Notes: generated by a model from the letters alone, not told the origin. Positions 22,842-32,820 are shown, counted from the stretch's first letter. The stretch: DNA of 64,000 bases from UBA6522 sp965262365 (GCA_965262365.1 OZ253541.1:124001-188000), one strand, 5' to 3'. Numbers and translations: made by a program.

Positions 22842-25022
22842 TCAGACTACCTCCTCAACAGCAGCCACGGCGGCCTCACGCTCACGCCGTTCCCGGCGCG
22901 TGGCAACCGATTCGCCTTGCCACCACTCGGCCGGCATGACTTTCGTCACTTCCACGGCCGTGACCTTGTATTCCGGGCAATTCGTGGCCCAGTCAGAAAG
23001 GTCGCTCGTCACGGCGTTGGCTTTGGATTCGGCATGGTGGAATGTCGTGTAGATGACGCCGGGATTCACGCGTTCGGACTCAACGACTCTGAGACGCGTC
23101 GAGCCGAAGCGGCTCGTAAGCTTGACACGATCGCCGGCGGAAAGCCCGCGCACCTGCATGTCGCCGCGCGACATCTCAAGCACATCCTCGGGATGCCACA
23201 TGGAGTTTGCCGTGCGCCGTGTCTGCGTGCCGACATTGTACTGACTCAGGATACGACCCGTGGTGAGGAGCAGGGGATACTGCTCGCTGACCCGCTCGCG
23301 AGTCGGCACGTAGCCCGTGAGCATGAATGTGCCGCGACCGTTTGCGCGCGGGAATTGCTGCATGTGCAACACCTCTGTGCCCTCGGGCGCGGCCTTGTCG
23401 ACTGGCCACTGTGCCGAGCCGACGCGGTCGAGCAGCTCGAAGCTCGCGCCGCTGTAAGCGGGTGTGAGGCGTGCGAGCTCGTCGAGCACCTCGCCGGCAT
23501 GTGCATAACTGACTTTGTAGCCCATGGCGTTCATGAGCTTCACCGTCACCTCCCAGTCCTGATAGCCTGCGAGCGGCTCGACAACCTTGCGAACGCGGCT
23601 GATTCGACGCTCGGCGTTGGTAAAAGTGCCATCCTTCTCCAGCGACGAACTGCCCGGCAGAAAGACGTGTGCGTACTTTGAAGTCTCGTTGAGGAACAAA
23701 TCGTGGACGATCACGCACTCCATATTGCGAAGCGCAGCGATGATATGGTTCTGGTTGGGGTCGGACTGCACGGGGTCTTCGCCCATGATGTACATACCCT
23801 TGAAGTGTCCCGTCAACGCCGCATCGAACATGTTCGGCAGCCTCAGTCCGGGCTCGCTGTCGAGCCCGACGCCCCACTCGGCTTCGAAGCTCGCGCGAGT
23901 CGCATCGTCAGTGACGAAGCGATAGCCGCTGAAGACATGCGGCCAGCTCCCCAGGCAACTGCCGCCCTGCACGTTGCCCTGGCCGCGCAGCGGGTTCACC
24001 CCTACGCCTTCACGGCCGTACATGCCGCAGGCGAGCGCCAGGTTGCCGAGGCACATCACGCCCGTCGATCCCTGCGAGTGCTCGGTTACGCCGAGGCCGT
24101 AGTAGATCGTGCTGCGCGGACCCGACGAGTAGATTCGCGCCGTGCGGCGGATGTCCTCGGGATCGACGCCGGCGATGGGGCCGATGGTATCGGGGGAGTA
24201 CTCGTCGCTGCCGACAAGCGCTGCCCAGAGCTCGAACTCTCGCCACTCGCAGCGCGATTTGATGAAGTCCGGATCGTGCCGGTTTTCGCGCACGATGACG
24301 TGCGCGATGCTGTTGAGAATCGCGACATTCGTTCCAGGGCTGAGCGCGAGGTGGATATCGGCACGGCAGTGTGCGCTTTCTACCGTCTCGGTCCGGCGCG
24401 GATCGATAACGATGAGCCTCGCGCCCTGGCGAATGCGGCGTTTCATCATCGAGCCGAACACGGGATGGCCTTCGGTGGGATTCGCGCCGACAACCACGAT
24501 GACGTCCGCCTGCAGCACTGAATCGAAGTGCTGGCTTGCGGCGCCTGCCCCCACTGTGGCTGAAAGTCCGAACTGAGTCGGCGAGTGGCAGATACGCGCA
24601 CAGTTGTCGATGTTGTTGTTGCCGAGCGCGGCGCGCACGAATTTCTGCGTCAGGAAGATTTCCTCGTTCGTGCAACGCGAGCTCGAAACGCCGCCCACGG
24701 AGCTCCGGCCGTAAGTGGCCTGTATGCGCTTGAGCTCACTTGCGGCATGCGCGAAAGCCTCGTCCCAGCCGACCTCCTGCCAGGGATCATCGATGCTTGC
24801 ACGGATCATCGGCGTCCTGACCCGGTCCGGATGCCGCCAGTAGTCGTAGGCGAAGCGACCCTTTACGCAGCTATGACCGTGGTTGGCCTTGCCTTCCTTC
24901 CACGGCGTCATCCGTACGATGTCGTCGCCGATGGTTTCCGCCTTGAAACCGCAGCCTACGCCGCAGTAGGCACAGATCGTAATCGTTGCTTTCTCTGGCT
25001 TGCGTGGGTTAGGCACGTTCAT
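22842..25022 (-). CDS. fdsA: Formate dehydrogenase alpha subunit, molybdopterin catalytic part
   Basis: The 726-residue protein starts at 25022 behind AGGAGGAT. It carries a [4Fe-4S] site (C17, C20, C24, C52), the motif ARICHSPT with C145 as the likely Mo/W ligand followed by catalytic His146, bis-MGD binding segments (VVVGANPTEGHP, LRGQGNVQGG, GEDPVQSDPN) and the C-terminal MopB domain (LLTTGRILSQYN). It oxidises formate to CO2. Standard FdsA is about 950 residues, and the missing N-terminal iron-sulfur modules are in the separate gene upstream (overlap 14 bases). No FdsB/FdsG flavin and NAD subunits are nearby, so the electron acceptor is unclear. Confidence 0.92.
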   Translation of the reverse strand: MNVPNPRKPEKATITICAYCGVGCGFKAETIGDDIVRMTPWKEGKANHGHSCVKGRFAYDYWRHPDRVRTPMIRASIDDPWQEVGWDEAFAHAASELKRIQATYGRSSVGGVSSSRCTNEEIFLTQKFVRAALGNNNIDNCARICHSPTQFGLSATVGAGAASQHFDSVLQADVIVVVGANPTEGHPVFGSMMKRRIRQGARLIVIDPRRTETVESAHCRADIHLALSPGTNVAILNSIAHVIVRENRHDPDFIKSRCEWREFELWAALVGSDEYSPDTIGPIAGVDPEDIRRTARIYSSGPRSTIYYGLGVTEHSQGSTGVMCLGNLALACGMYGREGVGVNPLRGQGNVQGGSCLGSWPHVFSGYRFVTDDATRASFEAEWGVGLDSEPGLRLPNMFDAALTGHFKGMYIMGEDPVQSDPNQNHIIAALRNMECVIVHDLFLNETSKYAHVFLPGSSSLEKDGTFTNAERRISRVRKVVEPLAGYQDWEVTVKLMNAMGYKVSYAHAGEVLDELARLTPAYSGASFELLDRVGSAQWPVDKAAPEGTEVLHMQQFPRANGRGTFMLTGYVPTRERVSEQYPLLLTTGRILSQYNVGTQTRRTANSMWHPEDVLEMSRGDMQVRGLSAGDRVKLTSRFGSTRLRVVESERVNPGVIYTTFHHAESKANAVTSDLSDWATNCPEYKVTAVEVTKVMPAEWWQGESVATRRERREREAAVAAVEEVV

Positions 25023-25725
25023 ATCCTCCTGGAAACAGGCTCTTTTCGACGAGCGCGTGACTGGGGCAGGCCTGGACGCAGGCACCGCAACTGACGCACT
25101 CGGACTCCATGAAGGTTTCGTCCTGGCTCGCCGCAACCTTCGATTCGAAGCCACGCGCCTGGATCGTGAGGGCGAAGGTGCCCTGTATTTCCTCGCAGGC
25201 TCTGACGCAGCGGCTGCAGACTATGCATTTCGCGGGATCGAACAGGAAGTAGGGATTGGAGTCATCGATGCGTAAATCGAAATGGTTCTGGCCTTCGCCG
25301 TAGCGGTGGCTCTTCAAGCCGATCGCCTCCAATGTCTCATGAAACTCGCTCCAGCCGTCCGGAATCTCCGACTCGGGAAAATCGGACAAATAAAGCTCCA
25401 TGACACCCTTGCGCAGCTTCGCCAGCTTTTTCGACTGCGTCGTGACGACCATGTCCGGCGCGACCAGGGTAGTGCAGCTTGCCGGATAGCCGCGCTGTCC
25501 CTCGATCTCGATCAGACAGACGCGGCAACTGCCGAAGGATTCGAGCGTGTCGGTTGCGCAGAGTTTCGGTACCGCGCACCCTGCCTCGGCTGCCGCGAGC
25601 ATGACGGAGCTGCCTTCGGGAACGGTCACACTGACCCCGTCGACAGTGAGCGACACGGGTTCGCCGTCGCGCGGCGGCGTGCCGTAATCAATGTCCTCGC
25701 GTAAGCCCCGAACCTCAGTCCACAT
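25009..25725 (-). CDS. Iron-sulfur N-terminal part of FdsA as a separate subunit
   Basis: The 238-residue protein starts at 25725 behind GGAAGGAA. It has a [2Fe-2S] ferredoxin domain (VSLTVDGVSVTVPEG, GCAVPKLC, GSCRVCLIEIEG) and a His/Cys region. It then has two [4Fe-4S] clusters (CIVCSRCVRACEEIQG and CVSCGACVQACP). This equals residues 1-240 of ordinary FdsA, or a HoxU-like subunit. It relays electrons from the formate site. The stop lies inside the catalytic gene, giving a 14-base overlap that would keep the two halves at equal amounts. Confidence 0.88.
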   Translation of the reverse strand: MWTEVRGLREDIDYGTPPRDGEPVSLTVDGVSVTVPEGSSVMLAAAEAGCAVPKLCATDTLESFGSCRVCLIEIEGQRGYPASCTTLVAPDMVVTTQSKKLAKLRKGVMELYLSDFPESEIPDGWSEFHETLEAIGLKSHRYGEGQNHFDLRIDDSNPYFLFDPAKCIVCSRCVRACEEIQGTFALTIQARGFESKVAASQDETFMESECVSCGACVQACPSHALVEKSLFPGGYERA

Positions 25726-25959
25726 GCGATTCCTTCCAGTTCTCATGCCGAAATTCGCTGTCGACGGTCGCAGCGCCGGCCGCAGTAGCCGCGAAGCCTA
25801 CCACTGCCGAACAGTCTAACAGACGGACAAGCCAACCCGCCTGCCCAGTATCTTGGAGTGCCTTTGCGTCGCTAGCGTATCCTTCAGGTGGCGAATTTCT
25901 AATTCAATCAGAGTGCACCGCCCCTGCTAAAATGGATCGGTCCACGAAACGGGGAAACC

Positions 25960-26961
25960 ATGAGAATTACAACGGGACTGGCGCTCCTTGCTTATTCCGC
26001 TCTCGCCCTCGGTCATCATTCCCGCTCGCACTATCCGGAGCAGAAGCAGGAAATCAGCGGTGAACTCGTGGCCGTCCATTGGACCAATCCGCACGTGGGA
26101 TTCACAGTAAGCGTTACCAATGAAGACGGGGACGATGAACTGTGGCGAGTCGAGGGTCGTTCTAACCTCTTCTCCATGGAACGCGGCGGTGCCACACGCG
26201 AGATGTTTAATGTCGGCGAACAGGTGACGTTCCTCGGCAGCGAATCGGTACGACGTCCCCGGGACATGCTCGCGACGAATCTCCTTCTGGCCGACGGGAC
26301 GGAAGTGATGCTCGATCGGGATGCCGAGCCCCGGTGGTCCGAGGACAATGTCGGGCGCTACGACTCGCGAGTCACCCAGAGCAACCTCGTGGATGCGCTC
26401 AGCGAGAACCGCGGCATGTTCCGCGTCTGGAGCTGGGCAGGCGATTCCGCCGAACAGTCGCGCCACTTTCCCTTTACCGATGCGGCCATCGAGGCTCGAG
26501 CCGCGTGGGATCCCATCGACAATTTCCTGGAGCGCTGCGAACCGCAGGGGATGCCCGGCATCATGATGCATCCTCATTCGATCGAATTCACGGATCGCGG
26601 TACCGAGATCGAACTGGCTATTCAGGTTTTCGATCGCGTTCGAATCATCCACATGGACGTTGCGGCACCCCCGGCGGACGCGTCCTCATCGCATCTGGGT
26701 TACTCGATCGGGCGGTGGCAGGAGGGCACACTCGTCGTCACGACGACGCGCATCGACTGGCCCTATTTCGACGGCATCGGTACGCCGCAGAGCGAGGCCA
26801 TCGAGTTGCTGGAACAGTTCACGGTCAGCGAGGATCAGATCCGGCTCCACTACAGGCTGACCGTTACCGATGAAGCGACGTTTTCCGAGCCCGCTGTCTA
26901 CGAGCGTTACTGGGTGGCTCTTGGAGCGGCTATCAGACGCTACGCCTGTCAGGTTTACTGA
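25960..26961 (+). CDS. DUF6152 protein with companion C-terminal domain
   Basis: The 333-residue product has a signal peptide ending ALALG-HHS and a DUF6152 domain with WTNPHVGFTVSV. The companion domain has FLERCEPQGMPGIMMHPHSIEF, GYSIGRWQEGTLVVTTTRIDWPYFDGIG and a late YRLTVTDEATFSEPA. The C-terminal half is almost collinear with the protein at 20471. It is transcribed away from the formate dehydrogenase genes. Its role is not established; the position suggests a part in the same envelope redox functions. Confidence 0.8.
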   Translation: MRITTGLALLAYSALALGHHSRSHYPEQKQEISGELVAVHWTNPHVGFTVSVTNEDGDDELWRVEGRSNLFSMERGGATREMFNVGEQVTFLGSESVRRPRDMLATNLLLADGTEVMLDRDAEPRWSEDNVGRYDSRVTQSNLVDALSENRGMFRVWSWAGDSAEQSRHFPFTDAAIEARAAWDPIDNFLERCEPQGMPGIMMHPHSIEFTDRGTEIELAIQVFDRVRIIHMDVAAPPADASSSHLGYSIGRWQEGTLVVTTTRIDWPYFDGIGTPQSEAIELLEQFTVSEDQIRLHYRLTVTDEATFSEPAVYERYWVALGAAIRRYACQVY

Positions 26962-27171
26962 CGGCTTGCCCTCAATACCAAGACTCCGTTCAAACGAATG
27001 ATTGGCCGTGGCGAAAGGTGGCCATGGCGTTGCTTGGCTCCGATGAACAGTTCGATCGACCCTACCATCAGACCGAAGCACGCAGTATCGTTATCGCGTA
27101 TTTCACCGATCCGTTCGAAACTTATGTTGCATTGTATTGACCGAAGGGCTCGGTAAGTCAAAGGCTGAACC

Positions 27172-27411
27172 ATGAACAAGACATCAGGCAATCGGAGAGG
27201 CGCCATGAATTCCAAACTTAATCTCTCGGCCACATACGATAACGAGTCGGACTCGGTCGGAATCAACAGCCGGTTGCAGTGGAATCCCCGGGCGGGCAGA
27301 GATCTCTATATCGTTCTGAATCACGGTTTCGACGCGATCGGCGCTTTTTCCGGTTTGCGATCTACGGAGTCGCAGCTTTCAGTCTAGTACACTCAGACGT
27401 TCCGTCTTTGA
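27172..27411 (+). pseudogene. C-terminal fragment of a DUF5916 outer-membrane protein
   Basis: The frame YDNESDSVGINSRLQWNPR followed by DLYIVLNHGF matches the last 60 residues of the intact protein at 49714-51891. The lysine in its VKYTHTFRF end has become TAG (27385-27387), after which YTQTFRL and a TGA continue in the same frame. Everything upstream of this tail is missing. It is a remnant of a second copy. Confidence 0.85.
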
Positions 27412-27457
27412 GTTCTGGAACATAGCGAACTTCCACGTCCGGGGAGGGAGGTATTCG

Positions 27458-28171
27458 ATGAGGCACATCACTTCAGTATTGTTATTCGTGCTCGCCTACG
27501 CGTTGGCACAGACCGCGTCTTCCCAGATCGAGGGAGAGCCGGTGCCCATGGAAGCGGCGCCGTTCCACGTCCCGGTCTTCTCCAATGACTACATCATACT
27601 GCTGAGCATCAATATTCCACCTGGACGCAACACGGGTTTTCATACCCATTACGCCGACTCGGTGTCCGTGAATCTGTCGCCGGCCTTGCGGACGAACCAG
27701 ATTTACGGCTCTTCCGAGGTGAGCGCGCCGGCTGTGGGCGAGCCTGTTCCGGGTCGTACGTCGTTTACCAATGTGACCGAGAACGGGCCACATACGCACA
27801 AGGTAGCCAACGTCGGTCCAACGCCGTTCCACAACGTCTCCTTCATCCTCAAAGATCGATCTGCGGCCGAAACTCCGGTTTCCGACCGCTCTGGAATCTC
27901 CGGCTACACTCGGATCCTGGATAACGAGCGCATTCGAGCCTGGCGTGTCATTCTGGAGCCGGGAGAGGCGACTGGACAACTCACGCAAGCGGCGCCGGGA
28001 CTCAGAGTTTATGTTCGCGGCGGGGTACTCGACGAAATCGTGCCTGGGTCCGCCGATCGTGGTATGGCTCCGTACGACGGAGATTTCGTTTGGCAGGACG
28101 CTGGGCAGACGAGGGCGGTAAAGAACACCGGTGCAACGGTGATCGAGATGGTGGAGTTCGAGCTCAAGTAG
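27458..28171 (+). CDS. Exported bicupin protein
   Basis: The 237-residue product has a signal peptide (LLFVLAYALAQTASSQ) and two cupin barrels. Cupin 1 spans about residues 35-130 and has PPGRNTGFHTHYADSVSVNL with a His metal pair. Cupin 2 spans about 150-235 and has LEPGEATGQLTQAAPGLRVYV, where the metal histidines are absent. Only the first barrel is likely to bind metal. GGAGGGAGG lies before the ATG. No substrate can be inferred. It stands between the DUF5916 remnant and the converging molybdenum hydroxylase genes. Confidence 0.75.
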   Translation: MRHITSVLLFVLAYALAQTASSQIEGEPVPMEAAPFHVPVFSNDYIILLSINIPPGRNTGFHTHYADSVSVNLSPALRTNQIYGSSEVSAPAVGEPVPGRTSFTNVTENGPHTHKVANVGPTPFHNVSFILKDRSAAETPVSDRSGISGYTRILDNERIRAWRVILEPGEATGQLTQAAPGLRVYVRGGVLDEIVPGSADRGMAPYDGDFVWQDAGQTRAVKNTGATVIEMVEFELK

Positions 28172-28294
28172 GAAGGAGCCGGCAGTCCGTGGCAACAGTT
28201 CCGCTGCACGCGGCGGAAGACCGCCTCGATGGAGCAAATTCTCGAACGAGTAGACGGTTGCCCGGGGGGTCAGCCTGGCGCCGACAATTACGTT

Positions 28295-30625
28295 TCAGGC
28301 GTCCAACTGTCTCGCCTGTAGTCCGGCCAGAATACGCTCGGGCGTGAGAGGGATCTCCCGGTAGCGGACGCCGGTGGCATCGAATACCGCATTGGCGATC
28401 GCTGCCGGAACGACCACGATCGGGGTTTCAGCGGCGCCCAAAGCGGGCATCTCCGGTCGGTTGATCAGGACCATTTCCACGTCGGGAATCTCATTGAACC
28501 TCAGGACCGGATAACTGATCCAGTCAACGCTCTTCACGCCACTGGAATCGAACTGCACTTCTTCCAGCAAGGCCCGGCTTACGCCCTGAATGATGTTCCC
28601 TTCGATCTGGTTTCTCACGCCATCCGGGTTGATGATCAGGCCGCAGTCGTATGCCATCGTGACTCGGTTGACGGTGACCTTGCCTGTCGTGGTGTCCACC
28701 TCGACTTCCGCGACGGCCGCCGGTACGCTACCGCCGCGCTGGTCGACGGCGATACCTCGTCCGCGAAGAATCCGTTCGCCCGATGCCGGCAGGGGAGACG
28801 GTCGCTCGATCCAGCCTGCCTTGTCCGCCGCCGCGCGAAGCGCATCGCTGATCCGGGGGTCCTGCAGATACCTCAGCCGGAATTGCACCGGGTCCATGCG
28901 TAGTTCGGCGGCAAGTTCGTCCATGAAGGACTCTGTCGCGAAGACGCGCGGCGGTTCGCCCGGGGAGCGCAGGGCGGCGGTTCGCAACGGCATGACCTCT
29001 TCGAATATCCAGGGGATCGTCTTGGACCGGATATTGATGTTTTCGAAGCCGTAGATCGCTCCGGCGCCGCCGGTGCCGTTTGAATTTCCGTAGTAAGTCG
29101 GCTCGATCCCGATTTGCCGCTCCGCCAGTTGCGGCATGCCCTGGGATTCGGTCCAGGGCATGCCGAGATTTTCGTAGTCCCAGGCCGAGACATCTCCGCC
29201 GGAATCGATGGCTGCGCGTACCCGCGTCAGGTGCTGCCCTCCCTTGGGGTCCCAGACCTGCTCGTCGTCCCGCATCCACTGCACGCGCACGGGTCGGCCG
29301 ACCGCGCGGGAAAGCAAAACGGCGTCTTCCGCCGCATCGTCGGCCGTCAGCCGCCCGTAGGTGCCGGATGCCTCCACGTAACGCACGTCCACGTTCTTCC
29401 TGGGCACGTTCATCATGATGGCGACGCGATCCCGGGTCGTGAAAGGTCCCTGCGCGGGAGTCCAGATGGTGGCTCGGTCGCCCTGAACGTCCGCGACAGC
29501 GCACGAGGGCAACATCATGCCGTGGTTCTGGAACGGCCAATGGTAATCGGCGTCGAGTGTCTTTGAAGCCCGGGCGAACGCCGTGTCCACGTCCCCCTTG
29601 TTCTCCGGCCTGGTGCGTTCCCTGACCGGCTGCGTCTCGGTCAGGTAGCGGTCAACTTCGTCGCGATCGGCCGGCATGTGGGTCCGCGGCGTCGACCAGG
29701 TCACCGTCAGATCCCGGGCTGCCCGAATCGCCGCCCATTCGGTCTCCGCGACCACACCGACGAAGCTTCCCTCCCGGACGATCCTGACTACCCCGGGGAT
29801 GTCCGCGATGGAACTCTCGTCCACGCTCGCCGGCCCGGCAATCGCGGTGTGCGGGCGCACGGCACGGCCGTGCAACATGCCCGGAACCCGAATGTCGCAG
29901 GCGTAGTCGAACTCTCCCGTGAGTTTGGCCGGGATATCCACGCGGGGGACCGAAGTGCCGACGATCTTGTAGTCCCGGTAGTGCTTGGGTTGGATCTCGG
30001 GCGCCACCTGCAGGCCCCGTTGATATCCGGTTGCCGTGATCTTCACATCAAATTGCCGGCCGCCGATGAGTTCGCCATACGATACCCGTCGCGCGGACTC
30101 GCCCGCGACGCCAATGACGCCATCCGAGACGCTCAGCGCCTCCACGGGGGCTTCCAGGTGAACGGAGGCCATCTTCAGCAGCTCCTGCCGGGCCGCCGCT
30201 GCCGCCTGTCGCAACTGCTGTCCCGCTCGAGGAATCGTGCTGCTGCCGACGGTGCGTCCCTGATCGACCGTTCGGGTTGTCTCGCCCATCACCATCGACA
30301 CCTGGTCGAACGCCACGTCCAGCTCCTCGGCGACGATCTGTGCGAGTGCCGTCCGGGTACCGGTGATATCCACCTTGCCCGTGAACATGGTGACGCCTCC
30401 GTCCTCCGTGACGGCAAGCCAGGAGTCGAGCTCCCGCGGGTCCAGATAGTCACCGGGTTCGGGGATGAACGTGCCCAGATCGGGGTTTTCTCCCGCAAAG
30501 GGCCTTGTTTCCGGACTTGTGCCCGTTTGAGCGAGGGTGCGCGACACCGGGCCGATGCCGAAACTGACGACCAGTGCCCCGCCGCCCTTCAACAGCCTTC
30601 TTCGAGAGATGGTTGCGCTGTTCAT
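28295..30625 (-). CDS. Molybdenum hydroxylase large subunit (IorB/xanthine dehydrogenase family)
   Basis: The 776-residue protein starts at MNSATISRRRLLKGGG, a Tat signal, so the folded cofactor enzyme is exported. It carries the molybdopterin domains of the isoquinoline 1-oxidoreductase/aldehyde oxidase family. These include a DYACDIRVPGMLHGRAVRP segment, GNSNGTGGAGAIYGFEN, the repeated RAGQQLRQAAAAARQELL helix, and a C-terminal GAAETPIVVVPAAIANAV with the likely catalytic Glu. It hydroxylates an aldehyde or N-heterocycle, substrate unknown. It overlaps the small iron-sulfur subunit gene by four bases. No FAD subunit is present, as in IorAB enzymes. Confidence 0.88.
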   Translation of the reverse strand: MNSATISRRRLLKGGGALVVSFGIGPVSRTLAQTGTSPETRPFAGENPDLGTFIPEPGDYLDPRELDSWLAVTEDGGVTMFTGKVDITGTRTALAQIVAEELDVAFDQVSMVMGETTRTVDQGRTVGSSTIPRAGQQLRQAAAAARQELLKMASVHLEAPVEALSVSDGVIGVAGESARRVSYGELIGGRQFDVKITATGYQRGLQVAPEIQPKHYRDYKIVGTSVPRVDIPAKLTGEFDYACDIRVPGMLHGRAVRPHTAIAGPASVDESSIADIPGVVRIVREGSFVGVVAETEWAAIRAARDLTVTWSTPRTHMPADRDEVDRYLTETQPVRERTRPENKGDVDTAFARASKTLDADYHWPFQNHGMMLPSCAVADVQGDRATIWTPAQGPFTTRDRVAIMMNVPRKNVDVRYVEASGTYGRLTADDAAEDAVLLSRAVGRPVRVQWMRDDEQVWDPKGGQHLTRVRAAIDSGGDVSAWDYENLGMPWTESQGMPQLAERQIGIEPTYYGNSNGTGGAGAIYGFENINIRSKTIPWIFEEVMPLRTAALRSPGEPPRVFATESFMDELAAELRMDPVQFRLRYLQDPRISDALRAAADKAGWIERPSPLPASGERILRGRGIAVDQRGGSVPAAVAEVEVDTTTGKVTVNRVTMAYDCGLIINPDGVRNQIEGNIIQGVSRALLEEVQFDSSGVKSVDWISYPVLRFNEIPDVEMVLINRPEMPALGAAETPIVVVPAAIANAVFDATGVRYREIPLTPERILAGLQARQLDA

Positions 30626-31110
30626 GCCCGACTCTCCCAAGCTGTCGCCAATCCGCTCGCCGCGGCCCGCCTGATGGCGCGAATGACCCGCAGATGCGAG
30701 CCGCACCGGCACAGTATCGGGTCCAGCGCCTGCTTGATATCTTCTTCGCTGGGATCGGGATTGCCGTCCAGCAGCACCTTGGCGTTGATGATCATGCCGT
30801 TCATGCAATAGCCGCACTGCGCGGCCTGTTCCTCGATGAACGCCGCTTGCAGCGGGTGTGGCTCGGCGACGCTTCCCAGCCCCTCTAGCGTGGTCACGCT
30901 TTGGTCCTGGACCGCGCTTACCGGTGTGATGCAGGAGCGGATTGCGTTACCGTTCATGATAACGCTGCACGAACCGCACTGGGCCAGCCCACAGCCGAAC
31001 CGGGGGCCCTTCAGTTGCAGATCGTTGCGCAAAACGTAGAGGAGCGGCGTGTCGGGGTCCACGTCGACCGTTCGCGTGCGGCCATTGACGGTCAGTGAGA
31101 ATCGGGCCAT
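30622..31110 (-). CDS. Molybdenum hydroxylase [2Fe-2S] subunit (IorA type)
   Basis: The 162-residue protein has two [2Fe-2S] sites. The plant-type ferredoxin motif is GPRFGCGLAQCGSCSV plus a later Cys in SCITPV. The second site is CGYCMNGMIINAK with CRCGSHLRVIRAIR. It passes electrons from the molybdenum site to an outside acceptor, probably a cytochrome. It has the ordinary length, and its stop overlaps the Tat-signal start of the large subunit (ATGA). The partner carries the Tat signal, so this subunit is probably exported with it. Confidence 0.92.
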   Translation of the reverse strand: MARFSLTVNGRTRTVDVDPDTPLLYVLRNDLQLKGPRFGCGLAQCGSCSVIMNGNAIRSCITPVSAVQDQSVTTLEGLGSVAEPHPLQAAFIEEQAAQCGYCMNGMIINAKVLLDGNPDPSEEDIKQALDPILCRCGSHLRVIRAIRRAAASGLATAWESRA

Positions 31111-31323
31111 CTGATACTCCTTTGTCGATCGGACTGTCCGGACGGCAAGGTGCCAATGATCCTCGACCTTCGGCTGTGTCCTGTCAACACTGCGTAATCG
31201 ATCGTCAAGATCACCAGGCTTCCGGAATTGCTGCGCGGCTCGTCACCGGGGGCGTCTCGCCAGTTCTTCAGCCGCGTTATGATTGCATCCGTGCCCGAGA
31301 ACCGGTGTTCCCTGGAGGGAGAT

Positions 31324-32820
31324 ATGAAAAAAACAATGCACGTCGTAACCATGTCCCTCATCCCTTGCATGCTGATGGTCGCTGCCTGCTCCGACCAGGT
31401 AGCGGTCCAGGTCCAGGTCGAGTCGACTTCTTCTCTACTCCCGGAGGATACGATTGAAAGACTTGCGGAACGCTCGTCGCCCCGGTTGCCGGAGGGCGCG
31501 ACCGCGCCGAGTTTCGTCGTCGATCCCAACTGGCCCGGGCACTTGCCGAACAATTGGCGTATCGGCCAGGTAGGCGGCCTCGCCGTCGATCGGGACGACA
31601 ACATCTGGGTCTATCATCGGCCTCGATCGCTGAGTCGCGTTGCCGCCGGGGGATTGGGCGTGGCGGGCACGAACGACGAGGGTGTCCCCGTCGACGGCCT
31701 GGGATACGCCAGAGAATTTGAAGATCAGACCGCGGGTTGCTGCGTGCCGGCGCCTTCGGTTCTGAAGTTCGATCGGGAAGGCAATCTGCTCGATGCCTGG
31801 GGCGGCCCGCAGGACCCGGGTTTTCTTGAGAACAATTGCCGGGCCGAGGATGGCTGCTATTGGCCCGGACGCGAGCACGGACTGTACGTGGACCACAACA
31901 ATTTCGTGTATATCTCCGGCAACGGCACTAATTTCACCGGCCAGTTCCCGTGGGCAGCCACTTTTGGAGACGATTCGCATATCCTGAAATTCACGGCTGA
32001 GGGCGAGTTCGTTTACCAGATGGGCCATGCCGGCATGGACGGTCCCGATAGCGAGAACATCGACCGCGGTCCCAACGGCACGCCGCAGCCGTACCTGGTC
32101 GCGGATTTGAGCGTCGATCCGAGCACGAATCGGATGTACGTCGCCGACGGCTACGGCAACCGGCGCGTTCTGATCGCCGATGCGGAGACCGGCCAGTACG
32201 TCGGGCACTTCGGCGCCTACGGGCAGAACCCCGTGGACGATCCCGACGGCACGGATATCGATCCGTACAACGCCGGGCCGTGGGCCGCCGATTTTCGGGA
32301 CGGCAACATGAAGCCCATGTTCTTTCGCTCCCCGCTGCATTGTGCGACTGTCAGCTCGGACGGAATGCTCTACGCTTGCGATCGCGGCAACAATCGTGTC
32401 CAGGTGTTCGACGTGAACGAAGTCGGTGGAGAGTGCTCGAACCCGGACGCAGAGCCTGGCGTATGCGGATTCGTCAGGGACATTCCCATCGCGCCGCAGA
32501 GCTACGCAAATGGCACGGCTGTTGCCGCGGCGCTGTCAACGGATCCGGGGCAGACTTGCCTGTACGTTGGGGATCTGGCCAACGGCACCTTCTACATCAT
32601 CAACCGCGAGAACGCCCATGAACTCGACCGGATCGGCCGGTCCGGGCGGCAGATCGGAGAATTCCACTGGATTCATATCCTGGCCACCGATTCGCAAGGC
32701 AACATCTATACCGGCGAGGTGGACTCGGGCCAGAGAATCCAGCGGTTTGTTCGGTATGGCGAAGAGGGTTGCTCCGGAGACGGCAGCGCCGAAATAGGGC
32801 TCTACGCTCTGAACAGGTAG
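31324..32820 (+). CDS. NHL-repeat lipoprotein
   Basis: The start at 31324 follows GGAGGGAG. The 498-residue product has a lipoprotein signal with lipobox LMVAAC. It then forms a six-bladed NHL propeller with repeats like GGLAVDRDDNIWVYHRP, PSVLKFDREGNLLDAWGG, HGLYVDHNNFVYISGNG, LSVDPSTNRMYVADGYGNRR and HCATVSSDGMLYACDRGNNRVQVF. Cysteine pairs suggest disulfides. NHL lipoproteins of this size often accompany oxidoreductases in the envelope. Its ligand is unknown. It is divergent from the iron-sulfur subunit gene, with a 213-base spacer. Confidence 0.82.
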   Translation: MKKTMHVVTMSLIPCMLMVAACSDQVAVQVQVESTSSLLPEDTIERLAERSSPRLPEGATAPSFVVDPNWPGHLPNNWRIGQVGGLAVDRDDNIWVYHRPRSLSRVAAGGLGVAGTNDEGVPVDGLGYAREFEDQTAGCCVPAPSVLKFDREGNLLDAWGGPQDPGFLENNCRAEDGCYWPGREHGLYVDHNNFVYISGNGTNFTGQFPWAATFGDDSHILKFTAEGEFVYQMGHAGMDGPDSENIDRGPNGTPQPYLVADLSVDPSTNRMYVADGYGNRRVLIADAETGQYVGHFGAYGQNPVDDPDGTDIDPYNAGPWAADFRDGNMKPMFFRSPLHCATVSSDGMLYACDRGNNRVQVFDVNEVGGECSNPDAEPGVCGFVRDIPIAPQSYANGTAVAAALSTDPGQTCLYVGDLANGTFYIINRENAHELDRIGRSGRQIGEFHWIHILATDSQGNIYTGEVDSGQRIQRFVRYGEEGCSGDGSAEIGLYALNR

